In this document: positions 12,243 through 25,029 of the stretch, in pieces
Layout: each line of letters starts with the position of its first letter
Position numbering within the stretch: the stretch's first letter is position 1
Source of the DNA: Opisthorchis felineus
Lineage: Eukaryota > Platyhelminthes > Trematoda > Opisthorchiida > Opisthorchiidae
Assembly (NCBI GenBank): GCA_004794785.1
Contig: SJOL01008547.1
Location: 142,297-206,296 of the forward strand
Direction of reading: 5' to 3'
DNA: 64,000 nucleotides
Position numbers and translations under genes: made by a program
The notes under the pieces: generated by a model
Told to the model about the DNA's origin: nothing
The model's database searches: none
The model's input: the letters and a program-made list of their open reading frames with translations, nothing else

Positions 12243-15200
12243 GCTCAGTTTTGCGCGCTTTCACACAGCGCTTTTTCTGGTCGACATTGTTTCTAAGTAA
12301 ACAGGTATTCGCAGTGACGTTTTATATTCTCTGCGTTTCGATCGGAAATCGGCAGGGTGTTGCAGTAACTTTTAACATTTGCACGCACACACCAATTCTG
12401 TTATCGCCCTGCTATCTCAGCAAGTGTTGTGTTTTCCTGAAGCTTGCGCACCGGTGATTAGTGATTTGGTCGACTGTAGTGACATGTGAACACACTATTT
12501 TAGGTACGTTTGCGTGACAACAGAGTTTTATGGTGAACCAAGAAAAACGTTCATCCCTCAATAAATCAAAGCACTGTTAGCGCTAGTTTCACCAAAAAAT
12601 AGGGAATCAAATTACATACCGATAAGTTTCTTTTGTAATTCTACAGGGTAACATGTCAAAAATTATAAGCGTGCTAGTTACTCAATCACTTAATTTAATT
12701 GTGTAGCGAATTCCTAGACAACTCAAATATTTTTTCTAGCATAGATTTTCCAGCATACTGCTCCAGATACACGATCCCCACAATTCTCTATTTCCGGGTT
12801 TCACACGGATATAGCCAGCCAAAACAACATAAACAACAAAACTTTGTTCCCTCAGTGGCCGATCAAACTTTGCCAAAGCAAACTCGAGATCAAAAATTGC
12901 TTGAGAATTATTAGGTAGTGCTCAGAGATTATAAACTCGTGAACAGAAGATAAGAAATTTGCTTTGTCAACCCCGCACCAAACATGACACCTCGAATAGT
13001 GATGGAAAATTTGGAATTCAACTAATAGGCTTGGTGAACACACCAACAACCAAACCTGTAAATCTATTCCGGAAATTTGGCTCGCTTGGAACTTCGAGGC
13101 TGGAAAAATTTGGCTTACAAATCTGGCAACCCGCATGAATCCACTAAGTTACTTTCAGACCAAAAGATGTGTGTTAGCAAGAGTGTTAAAAAACACATAA
13201 CAAAATTTGGGATACATACAACCGCGAGTTAACGAACCCTTTGATGTTCCCGGTAGCGCATTCGAGCCCCGACGAATAGCTGATGTGATGGTCGTGTTTT
13301 CAATGAGAAATCAAAATGGTTTGCCGTCTAGATCGTGCGCATTTTTACAACTAGAGTGACTCTCAACCAAAGTGCTCTCTGGAAGCACAATCCTAGAGAT
13401 TTTGCGTTTGATATATTTCTAGAGCGTATGCTACTGAATCTTGAGTCAAAGGCCCCAGAAAAGGACATCGATTGGGTGACGTATACTGCGCGGATAAATG
13501 ACGATTAGTGCCACGCATTCTCTCATTTGACAATTTTTCACAGTGTAGATGAACCAGCGAAGGCCGAATGATAAATATTTCGTCAAAAGTACAGGGGATC
13601 TGAGGGCGTTCATCTTCATAGGCTGTGACAACACTTGTGATAACGAAAGAGAGTGGAACTGGTTTGCAGAGCGTCCGACCATCATGGTTTGCTCTCACTT
13701 AGTGGAAAAAAATGTGATGAAATTTCATACTGGCGTTGGACTACCTGCAGGTCAATTAGATAAACAAACCACACAAATAAAGGAAACTCAAACATTTACT
13801 AAGCAGAAATATGTATCCCGGACTTTCTCTACAAAGGATGCTGTCATTCTGTGCACAGCAACGCGTTGCGCAAGTCGGATGCAAACCTTAGCTAGTGACC
13901 AAATTTTTGAAGCCAGTCTGCCTCGCTCAGCTGGCAGAATGACAACATTTTTATAGTGGTGCCTGTGCAAGGAAATTTGGTAACTTTCAGTCAAGATTTT
14001 ATCTCTTAAGATGTGCCCATCTGTAGTGGGAATCGCAGAAGCGCGAAACGTCAGTGCGTCTCAAAATCGGCAGTGGTTTAAACGATGAATAGCTAGACCA
14101 CGAGTGACTGATAAGTAGCGCGATTAAGCCACACTCAAAAAAGATAGTGCAATACCCATCCCTCAATCACAGAACCCGTATTGCGTTTTCAAGTTTTACC
14201 TGTCTCTTTGCGTGATGACTTCTCAGGTGGATGTTTCACACCTCTACTCGTCTTGCATTTGTCCGAGCTAATTGGTGATCAATGGATTAGTTGATCAGAG
14301 AGCAAACTAATTCATGCTGCCCACTTTGCGCACAGACTGACAACCACGTGTGATTCTCCTAGATAATAGCTGACACATTGTAACCAATTTGAAAATTATA
14401 AAGTATTTGGACATAACTTAACCCAATTAGCTTGACCAGCCCTATTTCGGGTCAAACATTGTTGAAAGCAGAAAGGAACCATTTGCCTGTGAGCATCTGT
14501 TGTGGTAATCTTTAAATCCTGTGGTGCTTAAGACAGTGGGCGTTTCGCGCCACCCAATTTCCTAAGACGATTTACGGGCTATCAAACTGCCACGGTCCTC
14601 AATAAGAATGGAACAGTCGTACAGTGCTCTTCAGGTTTTCCGCCTAAGCTTTGTTGGTCTGCATGCCGAAAATCTAACTAAACTTTCCGAAATTCATCAA
14701 AGTACTAACGAACAATAAGTAGCCAAACAAGGGAAATAATTCAGTTGAAACGTCCGTAAGACTTCATCATGCAAAGATTTGGTCAGAAAAAATGTCACTT
14801 TATGTGAAATCCGTCGTTGAATAATCAGTGGAGTTACATACCCCTTTCGTTAATCAAAATGTTGGTTAGCCAGAAATAATGGAAGCATTTTTTTGCAGCC
14901 GGTAATAAAAGCGCTGAATTGGAACCAAAAATTAAATGTTTTTGGAGGCAAATCTATTCAGCGTAGCGACGGAAAGCCAGTCCAGCGAGATAATTATGTT
15001 TCGACATTGTGATTAAACTTGTATTTTTGTTTGAAGGTAGGAGCCATAGCAAAGCAACTCACTCTCCAGATGAATTAGCGCGAAATCGACTGAAAGAATT
15101 CAAATAATTAGTCGTTACCAGAGGCTTTCATTGAATACAAAGAAGGTTATACAGTTATAATCTCACAAATTTGGGCTGCATTTTCAAGCATCTAACTTAT

Positions 15201-18200
15201 CGAAGGGTGTTGCAGTCTTCTAAATGATTCACAGATGTCAGTTGGTGGTTAGTCATGAGCCTGACCAACATAATTTCAATAATGGTCACGTAATCACGTC
15301 CTTTTGCATCTAAACAAACGGCGCTGTCACCCCTCGCAGGACAGTAAGAATAGGAATTTACTGCACGCTTGCAACGTGGTAACAGGATGTTTTTTTCCGA
15401 TCTACTTAACTGAGAACACTTGCATATTATCCAGACACTACATTTTCGTTTCACTGCTTTGTTACCATAGCAGGTGAGGACTCACTTTGGTCGCCTTAAT
15501 TTGAAAAAAAGATAAGACAATGTAGACAAAAGCTTCAATGCGATTACTGGGAAACTTGCGGACAAATATTAGCTGTTTTGTACAAAAAAAATCGGACTTA
15601 ATAGGAATACAATTACTTCTCGTATGCTTATACTGTGATAAGCCATGGCGGGCGCCGAACAAGATGTTCTTCCTTATTTAAAGCTGCTTCAAATGGGATC
15701 AGTATTCTTTAATGGAAGGGTGATTCAGAGGCGAAACGACGGCTGGGGAAAGTGCAACTAGCATTGGAAATATGCAGGCTCGTTCGAGTGATGGCTGAAA
15801 AGCGCTTAATCCCATGAAAATGGTGTTTGATGTTCGTCACATGACATGCTATGAAATACCCGGATAAAAAATAACAATGTTCAAGGTTCAGTTTAGGGAT
15901 TTCCAGTTTAACGGACATCTAAACAATCAGGTAAGAAAAAAGACGAAAATAAAATTGTACAAGAACGTATTGTGCAATTGCCCCCCTACGAGCGAAAATA
16001 CTGCAACCAAACCAGTCTGACTGATGCAGCCTAGTTGGTCTGTCAGCCAATATTGGCGTTAGACTTACCTGATACTGGACGGTTTGAAAGCATTCGGAAG
16101 AAATAAAGAGATACGCAACTTAATTAAATGATTGATTATTTAATAATAATTAAATTAATTATAACGAAGCCGTGTTCTCCAAATGGCTGGTTGCGCAATA
16201 ACCAGTGATGCATACAAAACTAAAAGAACTCAGAATTTAAAGTGGCAACGTGTTGACGGTCGGATCAAGAGGAAGCTTGCATGGTGTCGGATTTATTCAA
16301 TGAGGTCCCAGCCAGAGTTTCATGTTTAATCTCAGCCGTATAAAAATATAATCCAGAAAAGACTAATTGAAGATAATAGGCCGAGAGAATGTAAACGAAA
16401 ATGAAAAGAATATAAACGAGCAGATAGGTCTCGAAAGTTGGGACATTTTACATCGGGATAGTTTGGTGGAAGTCGGGTAAGGGCAACACAATGAGTGACC
16501 TCCTTAGTATAAATAAAACACAATTGATCTTATCACAGTGTATGCTGTCTCAGTAAGAACTTCAAATATTTAGTTGATACAAGCTTGTTGTATGGCACAG
16601 GTACTGCGCTTCACTTCATGGTATTTACAAACGCTGTTAATCATTCCGGCCAAGTTGAATGCAAGACCGTTAACATGAAATAGAGACTTACTATGCAAAT
16701 GCGATTTACAACTGAACTTACCTATGGCTATTTTGAAAAGAAATTTTGGATACAAGTTGATGAATTTGTGAGAATTATATCTATTTTGATCGAACCCAAA
16801 GAAAGCAGTGGCCCTCGTCCGATTCAAACGCTTCATACTTAGCCAAATGCAACGTGGATGGAAGGAAAGCCAGTGGTAATGAACTTTAATCTGTTCTACG
16901 CGTTAACAGTCTATTGATGCCTAGATATTAGGACATCCCTCTGCTAGATGATCCTAAAACCATGTAGCGCACACTAGAATGCAAATGGAAGCCGTCGGGC
17001 TTATGGTCCACTACTGGTGGCAAGCGACGGGCTAGTGTGGATTAGAAAACTTTGTCATCAAGGACATGTGCATGATGTGAACTGAGGACGTTAGCGTAAC
17101 AGCATTATCTGACGCCAATGAATGACTCACAAGTTCCGTAAGGGTCACGAACGCATTGTATCTTATGGAAATATGTATGATATACTGTCGGAACAAAGTG
17201 AGTTGGGTCCCAAGTTTTTGGACGACAGCAAAGCCCGAGTGTATTAAGATCGCCAATGCGATGTTTACGGGGCAAAATGATTTGAACGACATTATTTTTT
17301 ATTACGGCGTTTAGCATACGACCAAGTCCTATTTCGAAATTTGACCAAACTGTTGGGTTTAGGGAAGCTGAGGCCCTCGGTTCGAAAGACCACCTGCAAC
17401 TAGTGTTTGGATTTGTCGTGTCTGAGATTTTGTATTCTGTTTGAAAAATGTAACTATATTGGTGTGTAAATGGTTCCTTCGGCAAACAGACCTTTTGGGA
17501 CCAGTTACAGTGCAGCCTAAATAAGGCTTTTGTCCTTCAGAGAAAATGCTTTATCCCAAAATGAACATTCCAAAATGACGCCTGGGTTAACAAGGATATT
17601 AGCTGCATGACTGCGTGTGCCATAAAGGGCTTATTTGTGTTTTGGCTCTGGGTGAAATAACTCGGCACTGGCATTTCAGTAGGACAGATTGCCTATTCAA
17701 AGAATTGGCCTTATAGGTGGCTGACCTTGTGAACAAAATGTGGGGGGAGGGAAATCCCAGTGACTGAATTACATAGCTCAGAAATACTGCAGTGGCCCCA
17801 GAACAAAATTTACAGCTGAAGGACTTATGTTTCTTATTCACTTTCATGTTTGAAATATTACGTAAGTGATTTAGTTCGTTCAAAACTTCAACACCAAAAC
17901 ACTATTGGACTCTGAAACTTCGCTTCCTAGGGCTTTTGGCCCCGAAACTCCTTCAAATCTATACCTGGTATTTATGATTACAGGAAAAATCCGTCATTTT
18001 AAGCGTACTTTTAAAATCAGCAACAATAATGCCGTTATATGTGGGACAAAAAAGAGAGCCTAGATTAAAACGTTGCTGATAAAATGAACAACAGTTCACA
18101 GGTAAACGTGTCTGATTCGGTACGCATTTAAAAGGCAAATGAGAACAGGGTATAGAAGACTCATCGGGAAAAACTCACTGGCCAGAGCTAAAACAGCCAA

Positions 18201-20409
18201 CATTTGAATCAGCAAAGCCTGCATTTTACCGATGATCTTGAGAGCAGAAGAACAAAACAATTTTACGTTTGCCTTCTTATGTATCGAAAATGTTTTCCAA
18301 TCATGACTTGATGTGTGACCCACAAATTCATTGGTTCTAAGACAAGCTACCATCCAGTGCCAAAAATTGGAACTGAACACATCATGTTATCCGCAATACC
18401 CAGCCTCGGGCGTAACTGGAATAACATTCATAATCCAGAGAAGCGCGGAGAAAACTTGAACCAACCCATCAGAAATGGCGATTTTGGTCGGGCCTTTTTG
18501 AGAGCGGAGATTTCGTACAATAAGTTGTCGATGCGCACTGGTTTATAGTGACAAAATACCACTTTCTGGCAATGACACACTCAACCAAATCCGCGCAGTT
18601 CTTTTTTCAGTATTGGTAAGACAAGTTATCAATTTCCTTTGCATTGTGATCAGCTGAAAACGTAAATGTTGGAAAAACGTACGCGTAAATTGGGATGTAG
18701 AATCAGCTCTGAAAGTATTACTGGGTTTCCGATGTCGTTTAGCGTAAAAGCATTTCCAAAGTGTATTACAGTCCCGCAACCCCTGCCTTCTTGTACAAAT
18801 ATGATAACGAGCGCAGTGCTAGCTCAGCTCACATCTTTTTGCATTCCGCCTCTTGATGGATTCTAAAATTGGCCGAAGAGGGAATGATTGCTCAATTTGA
18901 ATGCACTGTTATGGCGCATATTAGCGGAAAAGATAGCGAATCTTTTTGCAAAAGATGGTTTCAAAGGATTGCAAACTTAAATTTGAAACAAGTTGTGCAG
19001 CAAGATTTTCTTGCAGTCCCTTGTGCTTGGAGCAGTCGAGCATAACGCAAACACTTTTATATGAACTTGTCCCAACTATGGGCTGTAGATGTCAAACGTC
19101 ACAGCAAAATGACTACAAAAACTAAGCAATCTTTAGGAAGGACAGAAATTGGGAACATTGAATATTCTCACTGCAGCACACTTAACATTTTAAAAACGAT
19201 TTCGGCACAATATTAGTGTTCAAGGCCAGCAGCACCAGAAACAGCCCCATCAATGTTTTATCTGAGAGTACGCAGTGATTCTTTGTGGATTTCTCATTCA
19301 ATCTGGATCGGATGATACGCTTCCGCGTGTGTACGCTTCAAGATTTCGCATGAACAGTAACAATTCTATGAGCCAAATCACTGGTGGTGCTTCATAACAT
19401 TCCATTTCATTTTGGTCAGATTTAGGGTGATAGATCTAGGTACAGGACATCGGAGGAAACGCTGTTATTGTTATCTTGGGAGCGTTTCCCGATGGTTGAT
19501 CGGGCGATGACTGATTTGTTTGCCGAAATTGTGATCATCTATGGTGATACTTAAACTTTGCTTCAAATCGTTTCTCAAAAATCAAAATATTAGGTCATTC
19601 TTTTTATTGCAGTGATTTTGCTTTCTTGCGTGTATTTCGGAACATTCGAACGCAGTCCCAACCTGTTCACTTGTGTTCGGTAACCTTAAGTTCAAGATAA
19701 AACAAACGTAGTAAAACGATGGCTCACAGCAAAACACTCAGAGCAGTGATTCAACCCCTTCATACGAGGTACAAGAAAAATATTTTGCTATGTATTCTGG
19801 AGGATACCGAATTTGCCCTTGAAGCCATTGGTTACTTGGCCATTTATCGATTCAGTCTCTACTTCTGAAGTGCACTCATCCGTACAACAAAGTACGTGGA
19901 TTCACATGAACCTTTGAGGTCCACACGCCTATCCTCTCTGCCAGTATTGGGACCAGGCTCGTCAACGTATACAACAGCATGGCAAAACGACAACCATGAT
20001 TCTGGATTTCTAACGTTTCTTATTTACAGGATTTACGTCTACGAGATAAATTTAAAAGATATGGTGTGGATAATATTTTAATCTAGCTACGCGGGAGCTC
20101 TTCACAACCACAGCCACACAGTCAACAACCAAGTACCTCTTAAAGTATTTAAATATACGCTTATGCTTAAAAGGTAACAGCTCATATAGTTAAACCTTGC
20201 GTGGTGGTTTGGCTCCAGTTCTTTACCGATATACCGGACTCAATTGAGTCCAACTTGTCTATTTAATTTTGATGCTTGGTGTCATGCGGTGGTTGGGTCC
20301 AACTATGACCATTTCAGTTGGATAAGGTGAACGGTGCCTATTTCTCATCCTCCTGTAACTGGGGTATCTAGCTTATCTGACTATAGAGCTAATTGAAGTG
20401 GCAAAAATA
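12243..20409. other. Long gene-poor stretch
   Basis: Longer open frames at 13549-13956 (135 codons, plus) and 17105-17485 (126 codons, minus) show no domain and overlap other open frames, so I do not call them genes. Possible weak repeat traces are a B-box-like gcattcgagcccc at 13257-13269, a ggttcgaaagacc at 17379-17391, and 15225-15330, which partly resembles part of the tandem unit around 1880-1960 (shared core atgagcctgacca). No tRNA fold could be drawn at either B-box-like site. Confidence 0.4.
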
Positions 20410-20605
20410 GGCTAGTAATTGAATAGAATTGCGCAAATGGGGCCGTACTCCCAGTTTTAAATGATATCCCGACCGAATTAATACTGGTTATGAGAGCCAG
20501 GGAAGCAAGACCGGCAGCTTGTGACTAGCATTGCGCAATCAGATCCACAACGGATAACCAAGAGCGAAAATCTGACGGTAAACGATGGTTAATTTTGAAG
20601 GAAAG
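20410..20605 (+). repeat. Dispersed repeat family C, copy 1
   Basis: This segment aligns with 32960-33165 in the same orientation. The clearest shared part is at about 20520-20585, where 'tgactagcattgcgcaa' and 'ccaagagcgaaaatctgac' match 'taactagcatagcgcaa' and 'ccaagagaggaattctgac' of the other copy. Identity is perhaps 70%, with indels. In the other copy this segment directly follows family A, so A and C may be parts of one non-coding interspersed element. Confidence 0.55.
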
Positions 20606-21708
20606 ATGGCTGGAGAATTCCAGCAAACCCTAGCCGGTATTTATGTAGATGCCACCAACTACAATTTGGTCACGGGCACAGTTGTATCATCAGGTCTTCA
20701 GTAAATTTTTGGAGTGTTTCAGTTGCATAAACTATTCCTTCTTGACTTCGCATATCCAGTGGTCTTGCCGATTACGTCGAACGTTCGAACTGAATCTATT
20801 TAAGACAACTGTGGTCTCAGTTAATCGGACCGCCTTTAAATGCTACGAGACGCAACCGAATAAGCCGGGGATAACTTTGTGGTCAGCCGATCTTGGTGCT
20901 AGCAAACGAGTGATACCAGAAACATAGGAGCACGATAGAGCACCTTGGTTATTATCCTCTAAATAATCTAAAATCTGAAAAACGACAAGGAAAGCTGATG
21001 GGTTATGAAGTTGTTAGATATAAGGAAGGCGTTTGCTTCAAACCAAAGCCGTTTAGTTCGCCGGAATCAGTCAGCTGACCAGAACTGGAGGAAAAGCAAT
21101 TCCCTTGCAAATTCGCTGCCTTGCGCAATGTGCTGAAGTCTTTAACATGTGTTCATCCCTCTTATTTCAACACAACCCCTGGAAGACCTGAGTGGGCCTG
21201 AACAGAGCATCGAAACCAGCCCGGCGTCAACGGTGGAGGTATAGTGTGAGATGATACGTATGCAATGCGCAGAGGGACCCGGACGTCATGTACAATGGCC
21301 ACTTCAAGAAAGTTGTTGAAGCTATGTTCTTGTTGGTGTCTGATGTAAAATCAGGTTACCAGTAGAATGGAGCACCTCAATGGTTCATCCAGCGTTCAAG
21401 AAGACCCAAATATGCTATGTAAAAACTACCGTTGAATACCACTGGTATGCTTCTCATTTAAAGCGCACTTCAGTATTATTTCTCTCGTGTTGATCGACTA
21501 TCGGGGGAAAACCCTCATGAGGAGCAAGCCGGGTTTCACCATAAGTGTAAATGGATAGATTATACCTTCACTTAAGGCGTGTTTTCTGGGGATACTGGAA
21601 ACGTTCCACATTGGCCACACACTGATGAAAAGGCTGATGTTGAATTCAGCGATTGTCAGTGCTTGGTACAGCTTAGCAATATAAGACAACCCATCTACGT
21701 TTGTATAC
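20606..21708. other. Unique stretch left of the palindrome
   Basis: A 92-codon open frame at 20649-20927 (plus) has no recognisable domain. No repeat or RNA gene is seen. Confidence 0.45.
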
Positions 21709-23717
21709 TTCGCTCAAAGTGTTCAAGTGCCACAAAATAAGGCGACTTAAGGTGAACTTGACACATTGGAATTATATATATACGTATTAACATATACATA
21801 TATATATATATATACACGAGATAACGACACAAAATGAATCTAAATGTTTTGCGTGATGCGATCACATTCGGGTATTATTCGCCATTTGCTATGCTCAAAA
21901 AAAATGCATATATCGAGATGATTTCTGATACAAAATCGTTTATCCCCGATAAGGAAGCTCACACAATCTCCGAGGAAAATGCTACACAATGAACGGATGG
22001 GCACATGCCTACTACCATTTGGCTGGTTCATAATTTTAGGGTTTCAGGCAATCCGGTCGCCTCGCATCACTATGGTGTGTGATGTAATTAAAAGATTTCA
22101 TGCCTATTGACTGCAATCGGCTAGTTAGAATGAAAAGTAGTCGTGCTGTGTTTTGAAAAGAGCAAATCTCTTTGCTCTCGTCATGTTAATCCAAAACATT
22201 CAGTCAGGCCTGTCAGGTCATTGTATGTGATAAGACGTTTTCGTTAGTTTGCAGCAGCATACAGGTTAAACAAAGGCTTACGTATCATGTATGGCAATCC
22301 AGAATGCTGCTGATTATTGTGTACTGAGTAGACCTTAGTTTCTTGTCGGTACGTTCAGAGCGAAACGGGCAAAACAAATATCGACAATACAGATTCGCAG
22401 GCACAGCTTTATCTTGTGTCTAACATATCGTTCAGGGGGTGTTCCGGGGTTTTTCCGACATTAAAGTTATACACTACTAATATGGTTGATGAAACCCTTT
22501 CAGGTTTATCAATAATGTGGTGCTTTTATAAAAAAGTTACTGCGGTATCTCGAATATTGAACCAGCTGTAACATGAGGCAACCTAGTGAAGCACATTTGG
22601 TTGCTTGAGAACATCATAAAGGAGTGAGTCACGGGTCAAAACCAAACTAACATGTAAATGAGCGTAGTTCAGTAGTTGCTGTCCTGTTAAAATATTTGAT
22701 TCACACTTAGGCAGGAGGTGGGCATAAAAGCGTCAAATATTCACAAAAATCTATATTTATGAAGTTGCATAATTCATCAAGTGAAATATGATGATGGCAA
22801 TTTTGATATCGGGACAACTTGCACCGTTCACGTTTTCCTGTAGTGTGAGACTATTGTGCTTTTGTTCTGCGTAAATTTGACGCATGACATCACGGTAATT
22901 GTAGGAAATAAACCTTGCCGGCACCGTATAAACTCATATTCAGCATGCAACGAAACCGGTTTTTGTTCCCCCGAGGCATTAGTCTTCGGTATTTTGCAGC
23001 AACTGCTTCCTGTCAAATTATGGCCTAAACCATGCAGTCAAACAGTTTCTACCAAATGTGTCGCGCTCCCACAATCGGAACGCTAATAAACAACCCTACG
23101 GGTAAAGGCAGACGAATGGACCAAGTGTGGGAACGTCATGGAAAACAAATGCACCTCAAGAAAGTGAGCTGCTTAATATGCCCAGAGAGTTTAATCTTAG
23201 GTTGGCTGTAAGCTAGTGATCAATAGAATCTGATAGAATGTCATTAAGCTGCATATATTGACAATCAAAAGGAGTTCACTGCAGTTGATGTCGGGAACGC
23301 ACGACAATTGTATGTAAATGTCTGCATTGCAGAAACTACGTTTCTCGTCTTCTCTTGGATCCTTGGTCTAAAATACGTTACTGCATGCAAGTGTTTTCTG
23401 TACAGCAATAGAGAAGCACCGCTTGAGGCGCGTGTATGCTTTCCGAAACCTTCTGGCCTGTCATGATTTAATTGTTTATATTTTCACATACGACCTGACC
23501 AGCTTTGTCCGCGTGTAAACTAGATGACCTCCACAGATTTGACCCATGTCACAAAGCATCACACTCACATAAAACCCTTGCAGGCTACTCAGTCGTTTTC
23601 AGAAATAATGAATGACGTGCTGTGAACAACCGCCACGGATGACCTTATCAAACTTATCTAAAAAAACTGAGGTCGGTGGTGACAGTCATGGTTCTGAATG
23701 CGTTCGCAATGTCCATT
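21709..23717 (+). repeat. Inverted-repeat arm, left (about 2.0 kb)
   Basis: This arm is the reverse complement of 25030-27078. Paired positions sum to 48747 through most of the arm and to 48787 at the outer end, because the right arm carries about 40 extra bases. Differences seen are few (for example near 21735 and around 21900-21915), so identity is about 99%. The outer edge cttcgctc at 21709-21716 mirrors gagcgaag at 27071-27078. The inner edge fades around 23710. Short (TA)n runs lie near the outer end (21772-21814). The open frame at 22856-23086 is mirrored exactly in the other arm and has no recognisable domain. Confidence 0.93.
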
Positions 23718-25029
23718 TGCCTCGACAATTACCGATAAATGTAGACCTTTGTGCTCTCAGTTACCATCGACATAATTTTTTTTGGTTGCCCAACAGCCCG
23801 TCACGGTGCTTCGCCAACCATCTCAGGGAGAAATCCGAGGCATTCACTTCATTCTGGATCGCGCAAGATTGTGCCGTAATAATTCAAATGCACGAACACC
23901 CGTCCTTTGTCTAATGGTTTCGAAAGATTGGAAATTGTCAAGGTTGATGACGGATTTTACCCTCTTCAACAGGTATGAACCAGTGAGGACGTCCGCAAAT
24001 GGTTATGAGAGGAAGCAGGTAGTACATCTCTTAATGAACCATATTACTGCGATGAAGGGTTTCCATCGGTAAAAGGCAACCAGATTATCCAGATGGGCTC
24101 GTGGCTGGCTTGCGGTTGTTGACATTCAAGCAACGCGAGTTGAGCCTTCTTGATGTTAGTTCTTTCCGGCCGGAAATGGACGGTCTTCAGAGCGTACCTT
24201 AAGAGATCGCCTTCCACTACCCGTATACTGCGCACTGGCTCAAGATATATCAACTTATTTTGATCATCCCTGTCCTAACTGTCTTTCCTTATCTTTCATA
24301 TTGTCAGCTAGAATTTTTTTTCCGTTGCCAACCGATGCAGCTTAGTCTGATCTAAATGACGCGCGCAGTTCTCAGATTTGGCATGCAGCCTGTTGGACCG
24401 TATGTTGATACGTGAAATGGGCATCGTTTATCCTATCGGACTGCACTAATCATAGTCCAAACCGATCACCACATGAAGTCAAGCCTCGAAATTAAATAAC
24501 TGTATCCGGGTCAGTTAAGTCGGCGGAATCATTACAGCACCGGAGCATGACCTCCAGTCAAGGTGAGAGCATCAGATCGGGTTGGAAATTTAGGCACTTG
24601 GTCACTAGGCTCTGAAGTCAGAATGCCTAATTTGGGAATGAAATGACGGGATCTGACTTCACATCCTAAAATATACGTATTTTTGCCCGAGAGCTGATGC
24701 GTATTGATTACATGGTTCTGGTAAGCATAATTCAGCCAAGATGGTCACCATGAAAAACGGCAACGTGCAAGGTTCTCGCGAGCTGATTACTCTTGGAAAA
24801 CCCGTTACTCATCCATAAAGGATGCCAGGATATTTCCAAAGATTTTACTATGTTTTCGACATTAGCTATAATATTTGTTCGTTGTGGAGTGATATATTGC
24901 GGAAGAATATGAAACGTCTGTGGATTTTCCACTTTATGTTGAGTAGCTGGAAACACCATCATTCAGCTGGCTGTTTCGTGGCTGTTGGGGTGGCCAACAA
25001 ATCAGTGGAATACTGGAAATACAGATCCA
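23718..25029. repeat. Spacer of the palindrome, carrying dispersed family A
   Basis: About 1.3 kb separates the arms and is not itself palindromic. Its right part, roughly 24044-24830, is an old copy of dispersed repeat family A. The left part, 23718-24040, holds overlapping short open frames (for example 23782-24072) with no domain. Because the spacer contains a diverged interspersed repeat, it looks like ordinary DNA caught between the arms rather than the body of a foldback transposon. Confidence 0.7.
24044..24830 (-). repeat. Dispersed repeat family A, minus-strand copy
   Basis: The reverse complement of this segment aligns with about 32090-32725. The best blocks are 24480-24640, matching 32290-32470, and 24044-24250, matching 32560-32725. 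Identity is perhaps 70-80%, and this copy carries about 115 bp (about 24270-24390) that the other lacks. Both copies keep a similar 60-70-codon frame containing EPVRSIR and IKKAQLALLECQQPQASH here. I cannot assign that peptide to a family. It may be a remnant of an element protein or a fortuitously open stretch. Confidence 0.6.

Noticed and set aside
13549..13956. 135-codon open frame
   Set aside because: No recognisable domain, open frames on the opposite strand over the same bases, and a length expected by chance in 64 kb.
17105..17485. 126-codon minus-strand open frame
   Set aside because: No motif and it overlaps another open frame. It may belong to an old repeat but nothing supports a gene.
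22856..23086. 76-codon frame repeated at 25661-25891 on the other strand, suggesting a conserved protein
   Set aside because: The repetition is explained by the inverted-repeat arms being nearly identical DNA, so it is not independent evidence of coding.
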